Source of the DNA: Hyphomicrobium denitrificans 1NES1
Lineage (GTDB): Bacteria; Pseudomonadota; Alphaproteobacteria; Rhizobiales; Hyphomicrobiaceae
Direction: 5' to 3'
Length of the DNA stretch: 64,000 nucleotides
NCBI RefSeq assembly: GCF_000230975.2
Contig: NC_021172.1
Coordinates: 2,542,001-2,606,000 of the forward strand
This document shows, one piece after another, positions 1-7,800 of this stretch. Every line of letters begins with the position of its first letter. The first letter of the stretch is position 1. The notes below the pieces were generated by a model. That model made no database searches. It was not told the origin of the DNA and saw only the letters and a program-made list of their open reading frames with translations. Made by a program: the position numbers and the translations under genes.

Positions 1-185
1 AGGAAGCTGCCAACGCCTATGGCGTGTGGGTCGAAAAGAGCATGTATGGCCGCAAATACATGGGCGTCGAGCGCTCGACATTTTTGATCGATTCCAAGGG
101 CAAGCTCACCAAAAGCTGGCGCAAGGTGAAAATCCCCGGCCACGCCGAGGAGGTTCTCGCTGCGCTCAAGGCGTTAGGCAATTGA
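1..185 (+). CDS. bcp: Bcp-type thioredoxin-dependent peroxiredoxin, C-terminal fragment
   Basis: The gene enters from the left edge, with codons in frame from base 3 and a TGA stop at 183-185. About 60 C-terminal residues are visible. They include VWVEKSMYGRKYMGVERSTF and a FLIDSKGKL strand, the pattern of the C-terminal half of bacterioferritin-comigratory-protein (PrxQ) peroxiredoxins, which reduce hydroperoxides in the cytoplasm using thioredoxin. The peroxidatic cysteine lies outside the window and cannot be checked. Family assignment rests on the FGVW.EKS.YG...G..R.TFLID pattern. Confidence 0.75.
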   Translation, partial: EAANAYGVWVEKSMYGRKYMGVERSTFLIDSKGKLTKSWRKVKIPGHAEEVLAALKALGN

Positions 186-392
186 ACAAAAATTCTTCAA
201 GGGGCGCGCGTTCGTTGATCTTCCGCCACACTGTGCTGCCAAGATTGTAGTGCCCGCCTATAAATCTGGGGATTGCCGGTGCATTTGTTATGTCTCCCGG
301 CTGAACCGGGACGACTAAGGTGCTAACCGAATCAGATGCACTCGCTTGACGGGTGCGCATGTTGCTTAGGTTGTGTCAGGGGAAGATTTCCG

Positions 393-911
393 ATGTTGCC
401 GAACTTTCGCCGCTCAGAAACGGATTCGCCGAAGCTGCAAACGGTGGCTTCCGCCTCAGACATACGCTCAACCCCTTCGTTTCAGCCGCGCCCGTTCCTG
501 TCGGTACCGCAAGCCGACTCAGCCAAGTCCATTTCGGTCATCGGCGCCGATCTGACGATCGCCGGCAATCTGATCTGCAAAGGCGAAGTGCAGGTCGACG
601 GCGTCGTCGAAGGCGATATCGAAGGTAGTCATGTCGTCGTCAGCGAAGGTGCGACCGTGACGGGCGGCATCTCTGCAGACGAAGTCGTCATTCGCGGTCA
701 TGTCGTCGGATCTGTCCACAGCAAGCGCGTGATGCTGCAGACGACGAGCGAGGTCGAAGGCGATATCTTCCATCAGTCTTTATCGATCGAACAGGGCGCG
801 ATGTTCGAGGGCAAGTCGCGGCGCGTCAGCGAAGACCCGAGGACGCTTCTGAAAAAGTCGGAACCGATCGGGTTCATGGTGCCACCTCGGCTTCCAGAAC
901 TGACCAACTGA
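393..911 (+). CDS. Bactofilin (polymerising cytoskeletal protein)
   Basis: Predicted 172 residues. A disordered, Pro/Ser-rich N-terminus of about 45 residues precedes a bactofilin (DUF583) domain of short beta-helix repeats, seen as alternating Gly/Val/Ile strands such as LTIAGNLICKGEVQVDGVVEG and GATVTGGISADEVVIRGHVVG. Bactofilins self-assemble into filaments at the membrane and act in stalk, shape or polarity functions in Alphaproteobacteria. The start was set at ATG 393 because GGGGAAG lies just upstream; an ATG at 336 would add 19 Cys-rich residues unlike the family. No M23 peptidase partner is adjacent. A second bactofilin is at 25993. Confidence 0.88.
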   Translation: MLPNFRRSETDSPKLQTVASASDIRSTPSFQPRPFLSVPQADSAKSISVIGADLTIAGNLICKGEVQVDGVVEGDIEGSHVVVSEGATVTGGISADEVVIRGHVVGSVHSKRVMLQTTSEVEGDIFHQSLSIEQGAMFEGKSRRVSEDPRTLLKKSEPIGFMVPPRLPELTN

Positions 912-945
912 GCATAATTTCATTTCCTAGGCGTCGTGCAACTTG

Positions 946-977
946 CCGGCCGTCCGTTTGAAGAAACTGACGGCCGG
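946..977. terminator. Stem-loop between convergent genes
   Basis: A perfect 9-bp inverted repeat (CCGGCCGTC at 946-954, GACGGCCGG at 969-977) with a 14-nt loop lies between the bactofilin stop and the convergent GNAT stop. There is no clear T-run, so it may be a weak bidirectional terminator or a transcript-stabilising hairpin. Confidence 0.4.
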
Positions 978-983
978 ATGCTT

Positions 984-1523
984 TCAACCGAAGGCTCGCA
1001 CCAGACATACGAGCGTGTCAGCGGGTCCGCCACGAGCAATTTCCCGAAAGCCGTTACGATTGTAAAAGCGGACGTTAGCAGAGGTCGCGCCGGTGACGAC
1101 GTGGACGCCCGCGGCTTCGGCGTGCCGCGCATCGGCTATAAACGCATCGATCAGGCGACCGCCGATTCCCAAGCCTCGATACAGAGGCGCCATGTTGACA
1201 TGCAGATGCGCAGGATAAAGTTTGTTCACATCGCGAAACGCGGCGATGCCCCCGGCTTCGGCAGATCGGTTCGATGCCGGCCCATCAACCGAGCCGACGA
1301 GATAGCCCACCACGTTACCCTTAGGCGTTACGGCCAGGTACGCAAACTGCGGATCGTCGCGGAGATAGCGCCCGAGCCAGCGCTCGCGAAAAGCTAGCCG
1401 CGCCGCTTCGTTCTCGAACGATTTCGTGTTGCTCGCTTCGAAAAAGATCGCGTCGATATCATCGTCAAGCCGAACTGTCCGTTCGACATCGAGATAGCGA
1501 CGGATGGCAACACGAGCGAGCAT
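984..1523 (-). CDS. GNAT family N-acetyltransferase
   Basis: A 179-residue protein with a GNAT fold. The acetyl-CoA-binding motif A is visible as VNMAPLYRGLGIGGRLIDAF (roughly residues 109-128), followed by a C-terminal NVRFYNRNGFREI strand-helix typical of motif B. It probably transfers an acetyl group from acetyl-CoA to an unidentified amine. The ATG start at 1523 is the first in the frame. It is convergent with the bactofilin gene and 50 bp downstream of the lipoprotein gene on the same strand, so the two may be co-transcribed. Substrate cannot be inferred. Confidence 0.8.
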   Translation of the reverse strand: MLARVAIRRYLDVERTVRLDDDIDAIFFEASNTKSFENEAARLAFRERWLGRYLRDDPQFAYLAVTPKGNVVGYLVGSVDGPASNRSAEAGGIAAFRDVNKLYPAHLHVNMAPLYRGLGIGGRLIDAFIADARHAEAAGVHVVTGATSANVRFYNRNGFREIARGGPADTLVCLVRAFG

Positions 1524-1573
1524 CGCGTCCGCATATCATGGCACGAGCATCTTCGCGATCCCGTGCTTCGCGG

Positions 1574-1987
1574 TTACTCGATCGTGTAACCGGCCATCGC
1601 AAGCTGCCGCCGGAACGCAGGCGGCAAGTCGGCAGGAATCGCGGCTCGCGCCGGCGATGGCGTGCCTGCGATTTTGTCCATCGGTTTATTGTCGATCGCC
1701 GCTGGGTTTGGGCCGCCATAGTTACGGCTGTAGGGTTCGGATGGATCGTCGGGCATCTGGCGAATGTTGGCGGCTGGCGGCGCTTGCGAAGGCAAGCCGT
1801 CATCTTCGATTTCGACGCCGCCCGAGACTGGACGGGCATAGGCGACGGTGGCCGGAGCGCCCGCATTGTAGGTGTTATTATCCGTGGCGCATCCGGCCTC
1901 GCCTAAAGCTGCCGCTGCAACAAGCAGCGGCACGATCGCCGCACGAGCGACTCTAGCCGGCGACCGGCTCGCAGCAAACGCACACAT
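1574..1987 (-). CDS. Predicted lipoprotein of unknown function
   Basis: A protein of 137 residues if started at ATG 1987 (a GTG at 2014 would add nine). A hydrophobic signal segment (IVPLLVAAAALGEAGC) ends in a plausible but non-canonical lipobox (E-A-G-C). The mature part is low complexity, rich in Pro, Ala and Asn, with no recognised domain until a small C-terminal piece (LPPAFRRQLAMAGY). It may be an envelope lipoprotein. I do not recognise a family. It lies just upstream of the GNAT gene on the same strand. Confidence 0.6.
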   Translation of the reverse strand: MCAFAASRSPARVARAAIVPLLVAAAALGEAGCATDNNTYNAGAPATVAYARPVSGGVEIEDDGLPSQAPPAANIRQMPDDPSEPYSRNYGGPNPAAIDNKPMDKIAGTPSPARAAIPADLPPAFRRQLAMAGYTIE

Positions 1988-2118
1988 GTCTACGCTTTCG
2001 ACGCTACAAAACACTACTGAACCGAATTCGTTGTGCCGGATTGAAACACCGACGCGTTAAAGAGGCGCTAACGAGCGTTCAAAATCCGCCAGCCGCGATT
2101 ATTCAGTGTTGCCGCTGC

Positions 2119-2763
2119 TCAGGAAAATCCTGCGACAGGGATCAGGCCGGATGCCTTGATGCCGTTGAAGAGCGCCTGCACGGCGAGTGCTGCGAGCAGA
2201 ATCCCGAAGACGCGGATCAGTACGCGCTGCGCCGTAATCCCCATCACGCGGTTCAGCTCTTGCGCGAGCAGTAACAGCGCGAGAGTCGCAATCATAATGC
2301 ATGCAAGGGATGCAGTGACGATTGCCAATCCAAATGGCTCGCCGCTCGCATTGGCAGCCAGCAGGATACCGGCACTCATCGCACCTGGTCCGGCGAGTAA
2401 CGGCGTCGCGAGCGGAAACACGGCGACATCCTCGCGGGTCTGCGCCTCGGCGCCTTCGGGCGGAGTCAACTTGATGGCGCCGCCGGGTCGCGCAAAGATC
2501 ATGTCGAGAGCGATTATCAGCAGGATCACGCCGCCTGCCGTCTGCAATGCTGCAATCGAGACGCCGAGCTGATTGAGGATCGGGCCGCCGAGCAATGTGA
2601 AAAATCCGAGAATGACCGATGCAATCAGGGTCGCGCGTATGGCGATCGCCTGGCGCTCGGGACGCGCCATCTTCGGCGTCAACGTCGCGAACAGCACCGC
2701 GGCCTCGACCGGGCCGATCGTCGCGAAGAACGTCGTCAAACTCTTCAGCGCGGTTTCGAGCAT
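2119..2763 (-). CDS. MarC family integral membrane protein
   Basis: A 214-residue, six-helix inner-membrane protein of the MarC (UPF0056/NAAT) family. Key features are the N-terminal FATIGPVEAAVLFATLTP and the family signature around REDVAVFPLATPLLAGPGAM (residues about 114-133), which contains the conserved P-L-x-x-GPG motif. The transported substrate is uncertain; the older multidrug-resistance link for MarC was not upheld. An inverted repeat CTAGCAG/CTGCTAG at 2782-2820, just upstream of the start, could be an operator for this gene. The neighbouring usg gene is divergent. Confidence 0.88.
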   Translation of the reverse strand: MLETALKSLTTFFATIGPVEAAVLFATLTPKMARPERQAIAIRATLIASVILGFFTLLGGPILNQLGVSIAALQTAGGVILLIIALDMIFARPGGAIKLTPPEGAEAQTREDVAVFPLATPLLAGPGAMSAGILLAANASGEPFGLAIVTASLACIMIATLALLLLAQELNRVMGITAQRVLIRVFGILLAALAVQALFNGIKASGLIPVAGFS

Positions 2764-2925
2764 CTTGCGAACATCCCAAGTCTAGCAGGGCTGCGAGCAC
2801 TCATCAGCACACTCTGCTAGTAGACTGAAACCTTTTGTCATTCGTCTGGACAAAGAACGAATCTCAACTGATCATCGTTATTCCAGGGAGGGCGCCAATC
2901 ACTCTTTTTGAAGGGAGATTGTCCA

Positions 2926-3213
2926 GTGGCCAACAAAGAAGTCTCTTACGGCAGCGGGCTGAAGACCCAACTTGCCGGCTTCAGCCTGACGACAGCCGAA
3001 ATTCTCTATCGTCTTCCGGATCATCCGTCGCTTCTGCAAAGCTACATCTGGCAGGAGTACGACGTTGCGCCGCGCTTTCCGAAGCTCAAATCGTTTCTCG
3101 ATTTCTGGACGGCCAAACTCGACGGTAAGCTTTTCCGGGTTACCGTCGCGCATTCGGAACTGATCCGCCCTGCTGAGCTCAGGCTGGTCGGCACCGAATT
3201 GAAGGTTCACTAA
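2926..3213 (+). CDS. usg: Usg family protein
   Basis: Predicted 95 residues, matching the short Rhizobiales Usg family through LTTAEILYRLPDHPSLLQSY, IWQEYDVAPRFPKL and FLDFW. The name is historical (upstream gene) and the biochemical role is unknown. The GTG start at 2926 was chosen because AGGGAG sits nine bases upstream; a TTG at 2908 would place the ribosome binding site inside the coding region. It is divergent from marC and followed by the ECF sigma operon. Confidence 0.8.
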   Translation: MANKEVSYGSGLKTQLAGFSLTTAEILYRLPDHPSLLQSYIWQEYDVAPRFPKLKSFLDFWTAKLDGKLFRVTVAHSELIRPAELRLVGTELKVH

Positions 3214-3296
3214 GGATAGCGATTTCGGGTGCGCATCGGCGGCGAACGTCAGCGAAATCGGGCAAATTGCGCAGCTGCGCGCCTTGCTGCCTTTCC

Positions 3297-3327
3297 GGGA
3301 ACCTTTTTTTGCGAGCGCGCATCCAAT
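3297..3327 (+). promoter_or_regulatory. Putative ECF promoter of the sigma factor gene
   Basis: GGGAAC at 3297-3302 is followed after 16 nt by GCATCCAAT at 3319-3327, 31 bp before the sigma factor ATG. GGAAC is the classic ECF -35 core. The same pair of boxes recurs at 4049-4078 just after the sigma gene, suggesting autoregulation. The match is direct; assignment as this sigma factor's promoter is inference. Confidence 0.6.
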
Positions 3328-3357
3328 AGGCTCGGCGCTTCGGGAAGGAACACGGCC

Positions 3358-4044
3358 ATGGCTCAATCGGTGCTAAGCAGCGCGGCGAGATCGGCGGAAG
3401 CCGACCTTATCCGACGCGCGTCCCAAAGGGATGAAGCCGCTATCCGCACGATCATCCAGGAGCACAATCGGCGCCTTTACCGCATCGCACGCAGTATCGT
3501 GCGTGATGACAGCGAGGCCGAGGACGTGTTGCAGGAGGCGTACTTCCGCGCTTTCTCCGCGATTTCCAATTTCCGCGGCGATTCAAGCCTCACAACATGG
3601 CTGACGCGCATCGTGCTGAATGAAGCCCTGCAGCGGGCACGCCGACGGGTCGATCAGCCCGCCTCACACTTCGAACTCCCACCAGAACGGATCGCCGATA
3701 TCATCCCCTTCCCTCTCTCTGGACAGACGATCGTGGACCCTGAGCGAGCTACATCGCAACGCGAGATCTGCCGCCTTCTGGAACAGGCGATCGACAAGCT
3801 TCCGGAAGAATTCCGAACCGTTCTCATTGCGCGGGCCATCGAAGGTTTGAGCATAGAAGAGACTGCAGAGCTTTATGGCATCAAGCCGGAAACCGTGAAG
3901 ACGCGCCTGCATAGAGCGCGCAATCTTCTCAAGTCCTCGCTCGAAGAACACATGGGCTCTTTCTTCAGCGACGTCTTTCCGTTCGACGGCAAACGTTGCG
4001 AGCGGTTGACGGATGCCGTCGTGTCGCGGCTCAGCCAACGCTGA
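3358..4044 (+). CDS. ECF-type RNA polymerase sigma factor (RpoE-like)
   Basis: A 228-residue group IV sigma factor. Sigma region 2 is visible around residues 30-90 (RLYRIARSIVRDDSEAEDVL, then QEAYFRAF and TTWLTRI). Region 4 spans about residues 140-200 (LPEEFRTVLIARAIEGLSIE, then ETVKTRLHRAR). It directs polymerase to GGAAC-type promoters. No anti-sigma gene is adjacent. The ATG at 3358 follows AAGGAA. Its own promoter and that of the next gene carry matching boxes, so it probably drives the DUF4142-cupredoxin operon as well as itself. The linker between regions 2 and 4 is longer than usual for the class. Confidence 0.9.
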   Translation: MAQSVLSSAARSAEADLIRRASQRDEAAIRTIIQEHNRRLYRIARSIVRDDSEAEDVLQEAYFRAFSAISNFRGDSSLTTWLTRIVLNEALQRARRRVDQPASHFELPPERIADIIPFPLSGQTIVDPERATSQREICRLLEQAIDKLPEEFRTVLIARAIEGLSIEETAELYGIKPETVKTRLHRARNLLKSSLEEHMGSFFSDVFPFDGKRCERLTDAVVSRLSQR

Positions 4045-4048
4045 CTTT

Positions 4049-4078
4049 GGGAACGTTTTGCGCGCGCTTGCATCCAAT
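4049..4078 (+). promoter_or_regulatory. Putative ECF promoter of the DUF4142-cupredoxin operon
   Basis: GGGAAC (4049-4054) and GCATCCAAT (4070-4078) are separated by 15 nt and begin four bases after the sigma factor stop, 49 bp before the DUF4142 start. They repeat the boxes upstream of the sigma gene, with one base less in the spacer. Confidence 0.58.
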
Positions 4079-4127
4079 CCTTCGTGAGACACAGAGCCCT
4101 CATGGCTCGCAACACGGAGGCAATCTC

Positions 4128-4652
4128 ATGCGCCACTTCCCATCGAGTCTCGCTGCAGCGCTCGCGCTCGCAGCGCTGACGTCACCGACGTTCGCAGCCG
4201 ACAAACCGACCGATCCGCAGATCGCGCACATCGCCTATACGGCGGGCGACATCGACGTAAAAGCTGGCCAACTTGCGCTTGAAAAATCGCAAAACAAAGC
4301 CGTTCGGTCCTTTGCGAGCGACATGGTGCGCGATCACACGGCAGTTAACGACAAGGCGTTGGCGCTGGTCAAGAAACTCAACGTCACGCCCGAGGACAAC
4401 GGCACGAGCAAATCTCTCTCCGAGCAGGCCGCGCAGAAGCATGATGAGCTGAGCAAATTGTCCGGCGCCGCATTCGACAAGGCTTACGTAGACAACGAAG
4501 TCGCGTTTCACAAGACCGTCGACGGGGCGCTTGAGACCACGCTGATCCCCTCGGCATCGAATGGCGAGTTGAAGAGCCTGCTGCAGACCGGCCTCAAGAT
4601 ATTCCAGGGCCATCTGGCGCATGCGGAGCATCTTGCCAGCTCGCTCAAATAG
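4128..4652 (+). CDS. DUF4142 domain-containing periplasmic protein
   Basis: A 174-residue protein with a clear signal peptide (MRHFPSSLAAALALAALTSP, cleaved after TFAA) and a helical DUF4142 domain. The domain shows the ferritin-like pattern I..IAYTAG..DV.AG.LAL and VRSFASDMVRDHTAVNDKAL. Members are periplasmic, often under stress or ECF control; their activity is unknown. The ATG at 4128 follows a good CGGAGG site. It is four bases from the cupredoxin gene and probably co-transcribed with it from the ECF-type promoter at 4049. Confidence 0.85.
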   Translation: MRHFPSSLAAALALAALTSPTFAADKPTDPQIAHIAYTAGDIDVKAGQLALEKSQNKAVRSFASDMVRDHTAVNDKALALVKKLNVTPEDNGTSKSLSEQAAQKHDELSKLSGAAFDKAYVDNEVAFHKTVDGALETTLIPSASNGELKSLLQTGLKIFQGHLAHAEHLASSLK

Positions 4653-4655
4653 CGG

Positions 4656-4994
4656 ATGGGATCGATGCGAACCGCAATTCGTTATGCAGCCATTCTTCTG
4701 GCATTGCAGATTGTCGGCGCTCGCGTTGGGATCGCGGGCGAGGTCGTGCAAGTCAAGATCGCCGACCTCGCCTTCTCGCCTGCCGAGATCACCATCAAGG
4801 AAGGCGATACGATCGAGTGGGTGAACGGCGACTTCATCGATCATACCGCAACGGCCAACAACGGCGCGTGGGACGTTCTCATCGCGGCCGGCCAATCAGC
4901 ACGGCAACAATTCGATCATGCCGGAACGAGCAAATACTTCTGCCGCGTGCACCCCGACATGACCGGCACGGTTCACGTCATTGCCGGCAAGTAA
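4656..4994 (+). CDS. Secreted cupredoxin (amicyanin/pseudoazurin-like)
   Basis: A 112-residue blue-copper protein with a signal peptide (to about residue 28). The type 1 copper ligands are all visible: His63 in IDHTAT, and Cys96, His99 and Met102 in YFCRVHPDM. It likely shuttles electrons, or handles copper, in the periplasm. A second ATG at 4665 has a better-spaced GGATGGG and may be the true start. It is the last gene of the ECF sigma/DUF4142 operon, linking that regulator to periplasmic redox or metal stress. Confidence 0.87.
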   Translation: MGSMRTAIRYAAILLALQIVGARVGIAGEVVQVKIADLAFSPAEITIKEGDTIEWVNGDFIDHTATANNGAWDVLIAAGQSARQQFDHAGTSKYFCRVHPDMTGTVHVIAGK

Positions 4995-5024
4995 GCCTGC
5001 CACTCTATAACAGGAGACGACCTC

Positions 5025-5642
5025 GTGGATGCATTGGTGACACCACTGAACACATGCTTGCGAGTCGAGTCTCACGACGACAACCTCGAGCGATCCGACG
5101 TCGAAGCGGCGTTCCGCACCATTATTCGCTGGGCGGGCGACGATCCGGACCGGCCGGGTCTCGCCGAAACGCCGTCGCGCATGTCGCGCGCGTTCGAAGA
5201 GTTCTTCTCCGGCTACCGGCAGGATCCGGTGCAGATTCTGCAGAAAACATTCGAGGAAATCGAAGGCTACGACGAGATGGTCATGCTTCGTGGCATTCCG
5301 TTCGAAAGTCATTGCGAGCACCATCTCGCTCCGATCATCGGGCGGGCGTGGGTCGCTTATGTTCCGCGCGGACGTGTCGTCGGAATCAGCAAGCTTGCGC
5401 GCGTAGTCGATGCCTATGCGAAGCGGCTGCAGATTCAGGAAAAGATGACAGCTCAGATTGCCAACGCTATCGAGAGTGCGCTGCAGCCGAAAGGGGTCGG
5501 CGTCATCATCAAGGCGACGCATCATTGCATGACGACGCGCGGCGTACACAAGCCGGATACCGATCTCGTGACCAGCCGCATGCTCGGCTGCTTCCGCGAC
5601 AATCCAATCAAGCGGCAGGAGTTCCTGTCACTCATCGACTAG
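5025..5642 (+). CDS. folE: GTP cyclohydrolase I
   Basis: A 205-residue enzyme that converts GTP to 7,8-dihydroneopterin triphosphate, the first step of folate (and queuosine-precursor) synthesis. Zinc ligands Cys97 and His100 (in SHCEHH) and Cys168 (in HHCMTTRG) are present, as is the family stretch PDRPGLAETPSRM. GTG start at 5025 follows CAGGAGACG. It follows the cupredoxin gene by 30 bp and may share read-through, but functionally it pairs with folP at 53159. It is convergent with the cytochrome gene; a small CGGTGA/TCACCG stem lies between them. Confidence 0.97.
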   Translation: MDALVTPLNTCLRVESHDDNLERSDVEAAFRTIIRWAGDDPDRPGLAETPSRMSRAFEEFFSGYRQDPVQILQKTFEEIEGYDEMVMLRGIPFESHCEHHLAPIIGRAWVAYVPRGRVVGISKLARVVDAYAKRLQIQEKMTAQIANAIESALQPKGVGVIIKATHHCMTTRGVHKPDTDLVTSRMLGCFRDNPIKRQEFLSLID

Positions 5643-5717
5643 CCCCGATTGTTTTGCAGTCGGTGAGGTTCACCGTCCGATAAGCCAGTTCGGAGCGACT
5701 TTCATTGGACAAGTAAC

Positions 5718-6263
5718 CTAGTGGTTGTGGTCATGCTCGTGACCGCTGCTCTGTGAAGCTGCCAATTCCTTCTTCATGTCTTGGTATTTTTGTGCCGTGG
5801 TTGCCGGAAGTTCCTTCAAGAATGCAACGATGTTCCAGATGGCATGATCGTTGTGGGTTGCACCAAAGGACGGCATGCCCGTCATTCTGATTCCGTTCTT
5901 GACGACCCAGAAGAGCTGTCGCGGGTCTATTCCTTTTGACAGGCGGACGAGATCGGGCGGCTTTGGGTTCAATCCTTTGCCGACTTCGCCGCGTTCGACG
6001 CCCGGCGCCCCATGGCACGCGACGCACATTTCATCGAAGTGCTCGAAACCTTCTTTGATCGAGCTTGGGCTTGGCGGCGGTGGCGGACCCACCTCATCGG
6101 TGCGAGCCGCAATGGACTTATCTCTTGCCGTTACCAGTACCCAGCCGAGAATTGGACTATGCGGATTGGAAGCAGCAACATTGTAAGTGCCGCTGTAGAT
6201 GTAGATAAGACCGCCGGCGGCCAGCACTGCGAGTGCAGCAATGAATCCAGCAATGAACTTCAT
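5718..6263 (-). CDS. Membrane-anchored c-type cytochrome
   Basis: A 181-residue protein with one N-terminal transmembrane or uncleaved signal segment (residues about 4-24), a Pro-rich linker (PPPPPSPSS), and a mono-haem domain with CVACH (residues about 80-84). A likely Met axial ligand lies in RMTGMPSFG. The C-terminus is His-rich (GHEHDHNH), which may bind metal. It resembles class I cytochromes that receive electrons in the periplasm; the partner dehydrogenase or oxidase is not in the window. Confidence 0.88.
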   Translation of the reverse strand: MKFIAGFIAALAVLAAGGLIYIYSGTYNVAASNPHSPILGWVLVTARDKSIAARTDEVGPPPPPSPSSIKEGFEHFDEMCVACHGAPGVERGEVGKGLNPKPPDLVRLSKGIDPRQLFWVVKNGIRMTGMPSFGATHNDHAIWNIVAFLKELPATTAQKYQDMKKELAASQSSGHEHDHNH

Positions 6264-6636
6264 GGTTTCCTCCCTGGCCGGGGATGTCGGGCGGGTACGA
6301 AGATATTTCTTGAGCCGAATGGCATCGTCGGTAAGCGATTATGACTGGGGCGTTTCAGCTGTCAGACGGCCGCTTGGGTAGCGTGCGTCCTCTCTGCAGA
6401 GAGGCGCAGGCGCTGCCTGCTGCGCGACTGTACTGAGAGAGAATACAGACGCCAACTTCTAAGTCTCTAAATGCCCGGGCATCCTTTGCCAAGTCGCTGT
6501 AGCGCGTTCCACCACCTACCCGGCATGCTTGCTTACCGCGGCGGAAAGTCATCGAAGAGCGACGCACGACGGGCTCACCCTCGCGACCATTCAGAAATAA
6601 ATCACGCGACCTCTCGGCGCCTGAGCGTGATGAGCT
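6264..6636. other. Intergenic region without a supported gene
   Basis: About 370 bp between two minus-strand genes. A 70-codon open frame (6355-6567, minus) has no ribosome binding site, odd composition and no family resemblance. A CTCTGCAGAG palindrome (about 6393-6402) is visible. No RNA gene or convincing promoter was recognised. Confidence 0.5.
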
Positions 6637-6894
6637 TCAGAGGCCCATCGCCTGGTGAGCTTGTTCCATGTGCTTGACGCATCCATCCATGTCCTTGGCC
6701 TTCATGGCAGCCTTAGACATGGCGAGATGGCTTTTGGCTTCTTTTTTCTTCGCAGCATCGGTCATCTTGCCGATAGTGGACTGCATCTTTTGCATGTGCG
6801 CGTTAGTACACCAGTCCTTCGCTTTGTCTTGTGCAGACGCCGGGAGACAAGCGATCGCAATCGCAAAAGCCGCTAGAATAGTCACTCTGAACAT
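6637..6894 (-). CDS. Small secreted Met/Lys-rich protein, unknown function
   Basis: An 85-residue protein with a clear signal peptide (MFRVTILAAFAIAIACLPAS, cleavage near ASA-QDK). The mature part is short, helical and charged, with two cysteines (DWCTNAHMQKM and MDGCVKHMEQ) that could form one disulfide, and many Met residues. ATG 6894 is preceded by AGAAGGA on the minus strand, so upstream in-frame codons are unlikely to be used. It looks like a periplasmic two-helix protein. I do not recognise a named family. Confidence 0.7.
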   Translation of the reverse strand: MFRVTILAAFAIAIACLPASAQDKAKDWCTNAHMQKMQSTIGKMTDAAKKKEAKSHLAMSKAAMKAKDMDGCVKHMEQAHQAMGL

Positions 6895-7152
6895 GGATTT
6901 TGATCCTTCTGTTCGGGACTTCCTCACAACGCCGTGACCATCTCGGAAGTTTCAGGCGCTTGCCAATTTAATGCAGCGCGCAGCCGCCACCCGGTTAGCG
7001 CTCGATATCAAATCCGGACCTCAATTCCCAAATCCGATCCCCGGATGTACATTTTAGATTTGTTTAGATTTGCGGACATCGCAACGACTCCCGTCGCCAC
7101 TTTGGGTGTCGGAATGCGCGCAATTGGATCGCTTGTCCGGCCGTCAGTTCGA

Positions 7153-7458
7153 TTATGGACAGAACCAGACTGGCCCCACGACGACGCAGCCCATTTGACG
7201 CCAGCGGCTTGGCCGGCGGCCAAAACGATGCCACCCGGGCGGCGGCCGTCTGTAGTGATGACCGGGTCTCCAGTGTGACGGCGGGCGCGGGCCTGGCCGC
7301 ATCGCCGGTGGTCGATGGGGCCTATTCGGTCGTCGTGCCTGGACCTTCTCCACATGTCCAGTCGTCGCGGAAATGCTGGATGGGAAGGATGGGCCGAGGG
7401 CCCAAGCTGATGATGCGGCGAAGAGAGCTGGCGCAAAAACAAGAATTAGCGCTTTCAT
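7153..7458 (-). CDS. Small secreted Pro/Arg/Trp-rich protein
   Basis: A 101-residue protein with a signal peptide (MKALILVFAPALFAASSAWA) and a basic mature part rich in Pro, Arg, His and Trp (HRPPAMRPGPRPPSHWRPGH). The C-terminal hydrophobic motif GCVVVGPVWFCP has two cysteines. Similar short basic secreted proteins occur across Rhizobiales with unknown function. The start is well supported: AAGGAG lies eight bases before ATG 7458. Confidence 0.75.
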   Translation of the reverse strand: MKALILVFAPALFAASSAWALGPSFPSSISATTGHVEKVQARRPNRPHRPPAMRPGPRPPSHWRPGHHYRRPPPGWHRFGRRPSRWRQMGCVVVGPVWFCP

Positions 7459-7800
7459 TTATATCTCCTTTTCGCGGCGGCGAAATTCGATACGACAGCC
7501 ATTTCGAAAAGCCATGCTAAGTGTCGTTATCGGTCGGCTTGCGCTCATTCAGCCGACTGACAACTTTCGGCAATTGCCATCGTTCCGTTTCTACGGCTTC
7601 GTGATTTAAGTAATTCGATTGGTCGCGCGGTGATTGCGGATTACGGGACAGATTCCAATTGGCCCACTAATGGTCGACCTGAGGTCATGGCTCGGTCAGC
7701 TTATAGTGAATTGCAGACCGGATACTGAGAGTTGCGATCTGCGCCGAGTTCCGGCCGGCAATGTTCGCCTTGGATCAGAAGCGGACGTTAAGCACGCGCA
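7459..7800. other. Intergenic region with a possible dispersed Rhizobiales repeat remnant
   Basis: About 340 bp with no credible gene. Near 7760-7800 the plus strand translates to NVRLGSEADVKHAHYANSHH. This resembles the NVRFGSKADI-type spurious proteins I recall being generated by a dispersed non-coding repeat in Bradyrhizobium and relatives. Likely a repeat fragment, not a gene; recalled, not searched. Confidence 0.35.
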
